Assembly (NCBI RefSeq): GCF_003337275.1
Contig: NZ_QPJQ01000005.1
Span: 100,029-164,028 of the forward strand
Length of the DNA: 64,000 nucleotides
Reading direction: 5' to 3'
Source: Marinomonas foliarum
GTDB lineage: Bacteria > Pseudomonadota > Gammaproteobacteria > Pseudomonadales > Marinomonadaceae
Within the stretch, counting starts at the first letter, position 1. Each line of letters opens with the position of its first letter. The position numbers were made by a program, and so were the translations under genes. The notes below the pieces were generated by a model, which saw nothing but the letters and a program-made list of their open reading frames with translations, was not told the DNA's origin and made no database searches. Positions 9,531 through 17,879 of this stretch are shown here, in pieces.

Positions 9531-10505
9531 ATGGAACAGTTCTCACCATCAGACATGAAAACCATATTGCACTCCAAACGGGCGAATATGTATTACCTCG
9601 AATACTGTCGTGTCTTAGTGAAAGACGGACGAGTGGAATATGTGACGGATGAAGGGAAGCAATCTCTTTATTGGAATATTCCCATTGCGAACACGACTTG
9701 TTTGTTGTTGGGAAATGGTACATCTATAACACAGGCTGCCGTTCGAGAATTAGCAAAATCAGGTGTACTGATTGGTTTTTGTGGCGGCGGTGGTGCGCCA
9801 TTGTTTTCGACTAATGAAGTTGACTTTGACGTGTCATTTTTTAGTCCACAAAGTGAGTATCGTCCCGTTGAATATCTACAATCTTGGGTGTCGTTTTGGT
9901 TTGATGAAGATAAGCGCTTAGAAGCCGCTAAACAAATTCAGGCTCTTCGTATCGAATATACAAGACAGCAGTGGACGAACAATTCTGCTTTAAAAGACGC
10001 TGGTATTGTGATCAGTGTGGCCGATTTAAATAAAGCGTTAGACAGTTTTGAACAAGCTGTTAGCAAAGTGTCTCATACTCAAGAGCTTATGTTAGCGGAA
10101 GCGCGATTAACCAAAACTCTCTACAAAATTATTTGTGCAGTTACAGGCTATAATGATTTCAAACGTGTAAAACAGGGGGCAGGAGTCGATTTTGCCAACC
10201 GTTTTTTGGATCATGGTAATTATCTCGCCTATGGCTTAGGTGCCACGGCGACTTGGGTATTAGGTTTACCTCATGGGTTATCTGTTCTTCATGGGAAAAC
10301 TCGCCGTGGCGGCTTGGTGTTTGATGCTGCCGATTTAATAAAAGATGGCATCATTCTTCCGCAGGCTTTTATTAGTGCTATGAATGGCGACAGTGAGCAA
10401 GAATTTCGTCAAGCCTGTATTACCAATATTCGTCGATGCGAAGCCCTCGATTATATGATCGATAGCCTCAAGCAAATTAGTGAAACGCTTGGGGAAAAGA
10501 AATGA
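9531..10505 (+). CDS. cas1: CRISPR-associated endonuclease Cas1, type I-F
   Basis: Integrase of spacer acquisition; with the Cas2 part of Cas2-3 it inserts new spacers at the leader end. The protein is 324 residues, the usual I-F length. Metal-binding catalytic residues are in the expected places: Glu190 (MLAEARLTK), His254 (VLHGKTRRGG), and Asp265/Asp268 (VFDAADL), the same numbers as in Pseudomonas aeruginosa Cas1. The N-terminal beta domain and FCGGGGAPLF loop are also typical. AGAAGG precedes the ATG. The stop overlaps the cas2-3 start by 4 nt (ATGA), so the two are coupled. It is the first gene of the cas operon. Confidence 0.97.
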   Translation: MEQFSPSDMKTILHSKRANMYYLEYCRVLVKDGRVEYVTDEGKQSLYWNIPIANTTCLLLGNGTSITQAAVRELAKSGVLIGFCGGGGAPLFSTNEVDFDVSFFSPQSEYRPVEYLQSWVSFWFDEDKRLEAAKQIQALRIEYTRQQWTNNSALKDAGIVISVADLNKALDSFEQAVSKVSHTQELMLAEARLTKTLYKIICAVTGYNDFKRVKQGAGVDFANRFLDHGNYLAYGLGATATWVLGLPHGLSVLHGKTRRGGLVFDAADLIKDGIILPQAFISAMNGDSEQEFRQACITNIRRCEALDYMIDSLKQISETLGEKK

Positions 10506-13500
10506 ACATCCTTCTTGTCTCCCAATGCTCTAAAAAAGCCTTAAAAGAAACTCGGCGAGTCATTGATCAGTTTGCAGAACGAACTGGAGATCGAACATGG
10601 CAAACTGCCATAACTGAGCAAGGCTTAGCCACGTTACGTAAATTACTCAAAAAGACCGCGCGTCGGAATACTTCCGTGGCGTGCCACTGGATTCGGGGGC
10701 GTAACCGAACCGAATTGAAATGGTTGGTGGGTAATCCGCGTCGTTTTAATGAATGGGGTAGTGTGCCGACGAACGTAACGGGTCGAGATATCTTGCGCTC
10801 AGGCGATGAAAATACGTGGCAAACCGCAGAAGATATTCGCGTACTCGCGGGCATTGCGGCACTGTTTCATGATTTTGGTAAAGCCAATAAAGCCTTTCAA
10901 GAGAAATTAAAACCTTCTTCAGGTAAAAAGAAAAAAACTTACGAACCTTATCGTCATGAATGGGTGTCGGTGAGACTATTTGAAGCTTTCGTGCTGCACG
11001 CGATAGAAGGTGTTGATAAGGGTAAGCAAGACGCCGCATGGTTGACCTTGTTAAGTGACCTACCAGACGATATTGAAGGCAGCGTTATGGCGCGCCTTAA
11101 AAAAGATGGAATAGACGTCAAAGTTTCTTCTCCTTTTAAATATTTGCCGCCTGTTGCCAAAGCGGTGGCATGGCTTATTCTCTCTCATCATAAATTGCCA
11201 GAGCCTGTGAAAGATGACACTGAATTTGTGAATTCTCCAGAAACTATTATTGATGAAGGTTATATCTGTGCAAACTGGAATTCACCTCAATGTGACAACA
11301 AAGAGTGGAAATTAGCTGAAATCGCAGCGGTTTGGTTTTTTGAAAAGGGCTCACCATTTTGCAGTAAAGTCTGGCGTGAGCGAATTAGCCGTATTGCATC
11401 GCAAGGTGCTAAACGTACACAGCTACTGGCTCAAGACTGGCTCAATCAGCCTTTTTCCTTGCATCTCGCTCGTTTGAGTTTGATGTTAGGTGATCATTAT
11501 TATTCTTCACAAAAGTCCATTGGACCTAAGAGTCCGTGGCATGACGATAAAGGCTACAAAAAGGTCTACGCTAACACATGGCGTGAACGGGGTAGTCGAG
11601 ACAATGGAAACTACAATCAAACTTTAGATGAACATTTGATAGGCGTGTATCGTCATAGCCATCAAATAGTACGATCTTTGTCATCGTTAAAAGAATCCTT
11701 GCCTGTTATTACTCGGCATCCTGAATTGAAGAAACGCACGCTAGACAGTCGTTTCGCTTGGCAAAATAAAGCCTACGAATTAGCGGTCAGCGTGCGAGAT
11801 AAAGCAAAACAGCATGGTTTTTTTGGCATTAATGTCGCGTCCACTGGAAAGGGCAAAACCTTTGCGAATGCGCGCATTATGTATGGTCTTGCTGATGATA
11901 GAAAAGGGTGTCGATTCAGTGTTGCGCTTGGGTTGCGAACCTTAACCTTGCAAACAGGGGATGCTTTTAAAGAATTACTGCGACTGGATGACGAAGACCT
12001 AGCGGTTCTTATCGGCTCTAAAGCCGTGAAAGATTTGCATGAACAGGCGAAAACCAAGCAAACTTTAGAAGAGGACAGTCAGCAGGAAGTCTTACTGGGT
12101 TCAGAATCCGCCAATGATTTCAGCGACCAAGATAGCTATGTCAGTTACGAAGGTATGCTAGGTGATGGGCCGTTATCGCGTTGGTTAGAACACTCTCCTA
12201 AGAATAATAAATTGGTCAATGCACCTGTGTTGGTCAGCACGATTGATCATTTGATACCATCAACCGAGGGCAGTCGAGGTGGCAAACAAATAGCCCCCAT
12301 GCTGCGTTTGCTGACCTCTGATTTAGTGCTTGATGAACCTGATGACTTTGGTTTGGAGGATTTACCCGCTCTGTGTCGATTGGTGAACTGGGCCGGTATG
12401 TTAGGATCCAATGTATTGCTTTCATCGGCGACGTTGCCACCTGATTTGATCAATGCTTTGTTCGATGCTTATCTTGCTGGCCGCAAGCAGTATGAAGCAT
12501 CGGTAAAAATAAACCCAAGTCAAACGCCCAATGTTGTGTGTGCTTGGTTTGATGAATTCCGCAGTGATTCCATTCAGGCCAGCGAACGCTCTGCGTTTTC
12601 TGAGCATCATCAACAACTCATGATAAAACGTGCCGAAAAACTGCTTGAACAACCTGTCAAGCGTCGTGTCGAGTTGGTTGAGTGTAATATCGAAGCAAAT
12701 GGGTCTAGTGTTATTCAAACCGTCGCTCAGTGTGTTCATCAAAGTATCTTGGCACTCCACAATGTACATCATCATAGACATCCGACCTTGCCCGCTAAAG
12801 CCAGTTTTGGCCTTGTGCGTATGGCCAATATCATTCCGTTAGTCGCTGTGGCTAAAGCTCTAATGAATACACCAAGCCCTAAAGGCATTCAGATTCATTA
12901 TTGTGTTTACCACAGTCAGTTTCTTTTACTGCAACGCTCTTCTATTGAGCAAATGTTGGACACAGTGTTAAATCGCAAAGACCCGAATGCCATTTGGCAT
13001 CAGCCAAGTATTCGCGCTGCGTTGCAAGCTCATCCAAATGATCAGCATATTTTTGTCGTGCTCGGAAGTCCTGTAACAGAGGTGGGTCGGGATCATTCTT
13101 ATGACTGGGCCGTTGTAGAGCCGTCGTCGATTCGTTCCTTGATTCAGCTAGCGGGACGAGTGTTGCGCCACTCAGACACAACGGTGGAAAGGTCGAATAT
13201 TCACTTGCTCAACCAAAACGTGAGAGCCATGAAAAATGAAAAAGCCGCCTACGCAAAACCAGGTTTTGAAGGCGGTGCATTTTTGTTAGACAGTCATAAG
13301 CTGCAAGACGTATTAGAGACAAATGAATATCAAACCATCAATGCTTTACCGCGAATTCAAAAGCGTGATTCGTTAACGCCAACCAAGCGCTTTGTGGATT
13401 TAGAGCACGCGGCTCTGCATTCCCAGCTGTGGGGCAAGGACAAAGAAAACGGTGAAGCCTTTGCCAGCTTATGGTGGAACAAACCCTGTCATTGGACGAA

Positions 13501-13852
13501 CCATTTACAACGCAAGTTGCCATTTCGTCGTCATACACCGGATGAATCCTATTGCTTCTATCTAGTGGAAGAATACGACGAACCCACTATGCATCGCTGG
13601 CACGACAACGGTGAATTAAAAGCCGATGACAAACAAAGCTTTCAGCGTGATCAAACGCATACATTCGCCATTGGCGTTCATAACTGGATAAAAGACTTTG
13701 ATTATAAAAATGCATTAATCGATTTAGCGGAAAAGCTTAATCTAGAGCTTAGTGACGCATCTATACAATTTGGCACGATTAGACTGCGAAAAAGTGGCGA
13801 AAATGACGTGTGGCAACAGAGTGCTGTGTTAGGTTTTTATAAAAATATTTAA
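10502..13852 (+). CDS. cas3: Cas2-Cas3 fusion nuclease-helicase, type I-F
   Basis: Fusion specific to type I-F (1116 residues). About residues 1-95 form a Cas2 domain used in adaptation. An HD nuclease domain follows, with HDFGKAN at His123-Asp124 and a YRHEW motif. Then comes a superfamily 2 helicase with Walker A STGKGKT (about 446-452), the Walker B variant DEPDDFGLEDL (about 610), SSATLPP, and motif VI LAGRVLRH. It is recruited by the Csy complex to unwind and degrade target DNA. All visible catalytic motifs are intact. It overlaps cas1 by 4 nt and is followed 15 bp later by cas8f, whose start is preceded by AAAAGGAAGAGG. Confidence 0.97.
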   Translation: MNILLVSQCSKKALKETRRVIDQFAERTGDRTWQTAITEQGLATLRKLLKKTARRNTSVACHWIRGRNRTELKWLVGNPRRFNEWGSVPTNVTGRDILRSGDENTWQTAEDIRVLAGIAALFHDFGKANKAFQEKLKPSSGKKKKTYEPYRHEWVSVRLFEAFVLHAIEGVDKGKQDAAWLTLLSDLPDDIEGSVMARLKKDGIDVKVSSPFKYLPPVAKAVAWLILSHHKLPEPVKDDTEFVNSPETIIDEGYICANWNSPQCDNKEWKLAEIAAVWFFEKGSPFCSKVWRERISRIASQGAKRTQLLAQDWLNQPFSLHLARLSLMLGDHYYSSQKSIGPKSPWHDDKGYKKVYANTWRERGSRDNGNYNQTLDEHLIGVYRHSHQIVRSLSSLKESLPVITRHPELKKRTLDSRFAWQNKAYELAVSVRDKAKQHGFFGINVASTGKGKTFANARIMYGLADDRKGCRFSVALGLRTLTLQTGDAFKELLRLDDEDLAVLIGSKAVKDLHEQAKTKQTLEEDSQQEVLLGSESANDFSDQDSYVSYEGMLGDGPLSRWLEHSPKNNKLVNAPVLVSTIDHLIPSTEGSRGGKQIAPMLRLLTSDLVLDEPDDFGLEDLPALCRLVNWAGMLGSNVLLSSATLPPDLINALFDAYLAGRKQYEASVKINPSQTPNVVCAWFDEFRSDSIQASERSAFSEHHQQLMIKRAEKLLEQPVKRRVELVECNIEANGSSVIQTVAQCVHQSILALHNVHHHRHPTLPAKASFGLVRMANIIPLVAVAKALMNTPSPKGIQIHYCVYHSQFLLLQRSSIEQMLDTVLNRKDPNAIWHQPSIRAALQAHPNDQHIFVVLGSPVTEVGRDHSYDWAVVEPSSIRSLIQLAGRVLRHSDTTVERSNIHLLNQNVRAMKNEKAAYAKPGFEGGAFLLDSHKLQDVLETNEYQTINALPRIQKRDSLTPTKRFVDLEHAALHSQLWGKDKENGEAFASLWWNKPCHWTNHLQRKLPFRRHTPDESYCFYLVEEYDEPTMHRWHDNGELKADDKQSFQRDQTHTFAIGVHNWIKDFDYKNALIDLAEKLNLELSDASIQFGTIRLRKSGENDVWQQSAVLGFYKNI

Positions 13853-13867
13853 CAAAAGGAAGAGGAT

Positions 13868-15217
13868 ATGACGTTGGAAGAAATATCGTTATCCGACAAG
13901 ATCCGCGATTACATCGACAGTCGCAAGCAGGATCGGCTAGACAAGTTCGATAAAGACACACAAAAAGGCGTGCTAGCGGCATCGGTAGAAAATGTCGCGG
14001 CATATGAAATGGAGCGGGCCGCTTTACGAGTCAGTGAAGAAGACCGCTTTAAACCAGCTAACTGGCTGAGTGACGCGGCAAGTCGTGCGAATAATGTGCA
14101 TATAGCAACTCATGTTGCTAAATTTACCTATTCGTCTGCAAAAAAATGTACCAACGTATTTAAACCTCCAATGTTAAGTCAAGGGGCTGGTTATATCTCG
14201 ACTTTGTCTCTGAAAGACTATAGCTACGATGTAGCGGTTGACGATGCTAAGCATATGGACGTGGCTAATTTAGTAACTTTAAGTGGAGGTGATATAACTT
14301 TTTTATCATTGCTTTACACTAATCGGGATGATTTTTTTTGTGAACTAGGACTTTCGAAAGAGCAGTCTAAATATTGTTTAGATTGTTTCAAGTCGACAAT
14401 TAAGATAGGTATCCCAAGGTCTCATTTTTTACTAAAGCAAATATATTGGCCTATTCAAGAAAATTGTTATCACTTGTTGCTCCCTATGTTCGCGTCGTCA
14501 TTGACTCAAGAAATATATGAACGTGTACAACATGCGCGTTTCTCAGAAGAGCAACAAGAAGCGCGTGCTGCACGTCGCAGTGAAAAAGAGTCTGACCTTG
14601 CCACGATCGAATTCCCAAATATAGCGGTTCAAACATTTGGTGGGAATCAGCCGCAAAATATTAGCGCTTTAAATAGCAAGTCTAAGCGAGCAGGTCGAGC
14701 CTATATGCTTAGCAGCGCACCACCAATGTGGCAAAGCCAAGAAAAACCACCGTTAAAAGTGAAGTCCATTTTTCGTGGGCCGTTTTCTCGTAAGGTTTAT
14801 GGGCATCTTATTGGATTGAAGACGTTCTTAGTCGCCAATTTGAATAAGCGTAGTGTTTGGGAAACACGGGCGGAAAGAGCACATCGTATCGATGACATTG
14901 TCGATCAGCTGGTGGCTTATGGGGCTAGTGTTCGGTCTTTTCCTGCGGGTTGGTCTTCTCATCCAGATTGTCATTTGCCACTTCATCAAAAGCTTTGGCT
15001 AGATCCGAATCGACGAGCCTTCGATAAGGAATTTGAAGACGAATTTGATAAAAAAGAGTGGCAAGGTTTAGTCGCTGCCGATTTCGCTCGTTTCTTAAAT
15101 GCAGAGCTAGAGAAAAACTCCGAGATCGCCACAGGCGATGTTGAGTTTGTGCAGTGGAAAGTGCTCACCGCTCAAGAGCTTAGACTGGTGCAAGACGACG
15201 TGAAAGGAGCTTTTTGA
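13868..15217 (+). CDS. csy1: Cas8f (Csy1), large subunit of the type I-F complex
   Basis: Large subunit of the Csy surveillance complex (449 residues). It holds the crRNA 5' handle with Cas5f and recognises the PAM. Family features include NVHIATHVAKFTYSSAK near residue 78, the FGGNQPQNIS segment about residue 257, and SAPPMW, then a C-terminal WQGLVAADFARFLNAEL helix region. The stretch at about 14280-14480 is noticeably A/T-richer than its flanks and covers roughly residues 138-205, which might reflect recombination. The gene lies 15 bp after cas3 and overlaps csy2 by 1 nt (TGATG). Confidence 0.94.
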   Translation: MTLEEISLSDKIRDYIDSRKQDRLDKFDKDTQKGVLAASVENVAAYEMERAALRVSEEDRFKPANWLSDAASRANNVHIATHVAKFTYSSAKKCTNVFKPPMLSQGAGYISTLSLKDYSYDVAVDDAKHMDVANLVTLSGGDITFLSLLYTNRDDFFCELGLSKEQSKYCLDCFKSTIKIGIPRSHFLLKQIYWPIQENCYHLLLPMFASSLTQEIYERVQHARFSEEQQEARAARRSEKESDLATIEFPNIAVQTFGGNQPQNISALNSKSKRAGRAYMLSSAPPMWQSQEKPPLKVKSIFRGPFSRKVYGHLIGLKTFLVANLNKRSVWETRAERAHRIDDIVDQLVAYGASVRSFPAGWSSHPDCHLPLHQKLWLDPNRRAFDKEFEDEFDKKEWQGLVAADFARFLNAELEKNSEIATGDVEFVQWKVLTAQELRLVQDDVKGAF

Positions 15218-16170
15218 TGGATAAATTACTGGTCATTAGACACCTTAAAGTGGAAGGAGTGAATGCCATCGCAGGTTTAACGTGGGGCTTCCCTTCCATG
15301 ACGAGCTTTTTAGGGCTGACTCATGCCTTGCAGAGAAAAGTCCAAGCTCGCGTTTCAGATAAATTAACGCTTACTGGCTGCGCGGTGATTTGTCATGCCA
15401 GTCAAGTGCAATCTCATAGCAACAACATGAGTCGTGAAAATTATTTCGCCTTAACTCGAAACCCATTAACCAAAGACGGCAGTACGGCACCCTTTAATGA
15501 AGAAGGCAAAATGCGCATGGATGTATCGCTTTTGATCGAATTATCGGGCCCAACACCGCCTGATATAGAAGAGATGCTTGTCGAGTTTACTGAAGATGCT
15601 TTATTTACCTCAAGGGTTGCTGGTGGTGCGGTACACAGTATCGGTGATATTGAGCTTATTACAGACATTGGAGCCATTAATCGAGAGCGCACTACTCGAA
15701 AATCTTTCCTTCGCAAGTTACTTCCAGGATTCGCTTTAGTGAGTCGTGATGATGTTCTGCAAGATCATATGGATAAAAGTCAAAAATCGCCTTTGGATGC
15801 GTTTTTAGATTTTAGTATCCGCAAAATGTCATCTAAACCAAAAGGTGGCAAAGCAGAATGGACGACAGATCGCCTTGATTACACCGGATGGCTCAAACCT
15901 ATTATGGTGGGTTATCAAGGCATATCCGATGTCTACGAAGCTGGACAAGTTGAGCATGTGCGAGATCGCTCTTGCCCAGTGCTATTTGTGGAATCGATTT
16001 ATTCACTGGGTCAATGGATCAGTCCACATCGAATAGACGATTTGAAGCACCTTTTTTGGCATCAAGAACACCAAGCAGACAACGCACTTTATCTTTGTAA
16101 AAACGACTATAAACCAGAAGCACCTATCTTATTAAACGACGAAACAAACCAAACCATTGAGGAGAAATAG
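15217..16170 (+). CDS. csy2: Cas5f (Csy2)
   Basis: Cas5-type subunit (317 residues) that caps the 5' end of the crRNA and pairs with Csy1 in the Csy complex. RAMP-like N-terminus [17 protein letters not shown], then the typical [28 protein letters not shown] and a C-terminal [12 protein letters not shown] stretch also fit. The ATG at 15217 is preceded by AAGGAG and overlaps the csy1 stop by one base; the upstream in-frame TTG at 15214 is not needed. csy3 follows after a single base. Confidence 0.95.
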   Translation: MDKLLVIRHLKVEGVNAIAGLTWGFPSMTSFLGLTHALQRKVQARVSDKLTLTGCAVICHASQVQSHSNNMSRENYFALTRNPLTKDGSTAPFNEEGKMRMDVSLLIELSGPTPPDIEEMLVEFTEDALFTSRVAGGAVHSIGDIELITDIGAINRERTTRKSFLRKLLPGFALVSRDDVLQDHMDKSQKSPLDAFLDFSIRKMSSKPKGGKAEWTTDRLDYTGWLKPIMVGYQGISDVYEAGQVEHVRDRSCPVLFVESIYSLGQWISPHRIDDLKHLFWHQEHQADNALYLCKNDYKPEAPILLNDETNQTIEEK

Positions 16171-16171
16171 C

Positions 16172-17176
16172 ATGGCAGCAGTAAAAACCGCATCAGTATT
16201 GGCATTCGAACGTAAACTGGCAAACTCAGATGGTTTGTTGTTCGCAGGGAATTGGGCTAAACCTGACGGAGAGTGGAAGCCGATAGCGTTACAAGAAAAA
16301 TCGGTACGAGGCACTATCTCTAACCGACAAAAAAACGCCGTTTTGAATGATCCAGCAAAGTTAGACCAAGAAGTGAATAAAGCGAACTTACAAACCGTTG
16401 ATACAGCGGCTTTACCATTTGACTGTGACACTTTGAAAGTCGTGTACAGTTTGCGAGTATTGGGAGACCTTCCAACGCCCTCTGCATGCAATAGCCCTGA
16501 TTACCAAGAAGTATTGAGCACTACTATTAAATCCTATATTGAAGAACAATCTTTCGCTGTCTTGGCGCATCGTTATGCATCCAATATCGCGAGTGGTCGT
16601 TTTTTATGGCGCAACCGTGTCGGCGCAGAAGACATTTCTATTCGTGTGACGCAAAAGAATAAAGACGGCAACATCACTTGGGTTTTTAATGGGTACGATT
16701 TATCACTACGCGATTTTGATTATCAAAGTGATGATTTAACCGCCTTTGCCAATGAAATTCAAAAGGGACTGACTAGCGATACTTTTACCTATTTCCAAAT
16801 AGAAGCCTTTGTAAAACTGGGAGAAGGGCAAGAAGTCTTTCCGTCTCAAGAGTTGGTATTAGATGGCAATTCCCGTAAGAGTAAAGTCTTGTATGACGTA
16901 GATGGCACAGCCGCATTACACTCGCAGAAAATCGGTAACGCCATCCGTACTGTGGACACTTGGTATCAAGGCTCGGAAGAGATAGGCCCAATTTCTGCTG
17001 AACCATTTGGCTCTGTTACTAGCCGCGGTAAGGCTTATCGTAGCAACAAAGACGATTTTTATACCTTATTTGATAAGTGGATGGAAAAAGGCCAAGCACC
17101 AGAGACAGAACAACAGCATTACGTAATGGCAAATTTGATCCGTGGTGGTGTATTTGGCGGAAAATCTGACGCTTAA
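16172..17176 (+). CDS. csy3: Cas7f (Csy3), backbone subunit
   Basis: Backbone protein (334 residues), expected in six copies per Csy complex, that polymerises along the crRNA spacer. Typical I-F Csy3 features are [18 protein letters not shown] at the N-terminus, SNRQKNAV, then [14 protein letters not shown] (about residue 145), and a C-terminal [22 protein letters not shown] 16172 is preceded by GAGGAG at 16158-16163, 1 nt after the csy2 stop; longer readings from 16157 overlap csy2 and lack family support. Confidence 0.96.
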   Translation: MAAVKTASVLAFERKLANSDGLLFAGNWAKPDGEWKPIALQEKSVRGTISNRQKNAVLNDPAKLDQEVNKANLQTVDTAALPFDCDTLKVVYSLRVLGDLPTPSACNSPDYQEVLSTTIKSYIEEQSFAVLAHRYASNIASGRFLWRNRVGAEDISIRVTQKNKDGNITWVFNGYDLSLRDFDYQSDDLTAFANEIQKGLTSDTFTYFQIEAFVKLGEGQEVFPSQELVLDGNSRKSKVLYDVDGTAALHSQKIGNAIRTVDTWYQGSEEIGPISAEPFGSVTSRGKAYRSNKDDFYTLFDKWMEKGQAPETEQQHYVMANLIRGGVFGGKSDA

Positions 17177-17188
17177 CAAGGAGTGGTT

Positions 17189-17749
17189 ATGGACTATTAT
17201 TTGGACATTACCCTATTGGAAGACCCAGAATTTACCAAGACTATCTTGATGAATGCCTTGTTTAGCAAGCTTCATCGCGCCTTGGTAGAAGTGTCTCAAA
17301 ACGATATTGGCGTAAGTTTTCCAAGCGCAACCAAAAAAAGCCTAGGGGACAAACTCCGTCTACATGGTTCACAAGGTCGTTTAGAAGTACTGGAAGCCTT
17401 ATCTTGGCGACGTGGTTTAGGGGATTTCACTGTGGTAACTAAGGTTACTCAAGTGCCGAGTACGAACGAGTTTTGTCTTGTTAAACGAGTTCATGTGAAA
17501 AGCAATGCTGACCGACTACGTCGTCGAGCAATGAAACGTCATGATCTCTCTTATGATGAAGCTGTGGAGCGCATTCCTGACGAGGTTGAAAAACAATTGG
17601 AGTTGCCTTTTGTCAGAATCAAGAGTCGATCAACAGGGGATCAACAGTTTCCCTTGTTTATTAAACAAACCTTGGGTGAAGCTAAAAAAGACGGAGTGAG
17701 TTTTTCCAAATACGGATTAAGTTCTACCAGTACCTTACCTTGGTTTTGA
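17189..17749 (+). CDS. csy4: Cas6f (Csy4), crRNA-processing endoribonuclease
   Basis: Endoribonuclease (186 residues) that binds the repeat hairpin, cuts at its 3' base and stays on the crRNA. The catalytic His29 of P. aeruginosa Csy4 is conserved at the same number (FSKLHRAL). The RNA-binding arginine helix is RLRRRAMKRHDL, and the protein ends with the family's YGLS...PWF. ATG 17189 follows AAGGAG by 5 nt. The repeat hairpin (CCGCC-GAATA-GGCGG) has the 5-bp stem and 5-nt loop of I-F repeats. This is the last gene of the operon; a terminator follows 18 bp after the stop. Confidence 0.97.
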   Translation: MDYYLDITLLEDPEFTKTILMNALFSKLHRALVEVSQNDIGVSFPSATKKSLGDKLRLHGSQGRLEVLEALSWRRGLGDFTVVTKVTQVPSTNEFCLVKRVHVKSNADRLRRRAMKRHDLSYDEAVERIPDEVEKQLELPFVRIKSRSTGDQQFPLFIKQTLGEAKKDGVSFSKYGLSSTSTLPWF

Positions 17750-17767
17750 CCCTTTTTTTTAGACCTA

Positions 17768-17808
17768 ATGCCAAGCCCTTATAAATAGGGGCTTGGCATT
17801 TCTTGTTT
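17768..17808 (+). terminator. Terminator of the cas operon
   Basis: An 11-bp perfect stem ATGCCAAGCCC / GGGCTTGGCAT with a 10-nt loop is followed by TTTCTTGTTT. It separates the cas mRNA from the CRISPR leader, so the array needs its own promoter downstream of or within it. Confidence 0.85.
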
Positions 17809-17879
17809 AAAAAAGGGTATTTTCGTTAAAAAGATACAAAGCTCTTTAACAATCAGATACTTAATGCTAATTTTCTCTA
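17809..17879 (+). promoter_or_regulatory. CRISPR leader
   Basis: A/T-rich stretch of about 70 bp between the cas terminator and the first repeat, on the side of cas6f. It should carry the array promoter and the site where Cas1-Cas2 integrates new spacers. Candidate promoter boxes are weak: TTGGCA (17793-17798) with TATTTT (17818-17823) has a long 19-bp spacer, and TTGTTT (17803-17808) with TTAAAA (17826-17831) a 17-bp one. It also contains the boxA-like element listed separately. Confidence 0.6.
17841..17852 (+). promoter_or_regulatory. boxA-like antitermination element in the CRISPR leader
   Basis: GCTCTTTAACAA matches the E. coli rRNA boxA (GCUCUUUAACAA) at all 12 positions. In rRNA operons boxA RNA binds NusB/S10 with SuhB and prevents Rho termination. 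boxA elements upstream of CRISPR arrays have been reported in other bacteria. Here it lies 28 nt before the first repeat, on the transcribed strand. The sequence match is direct; function is inferred. Confidence 0.7.
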
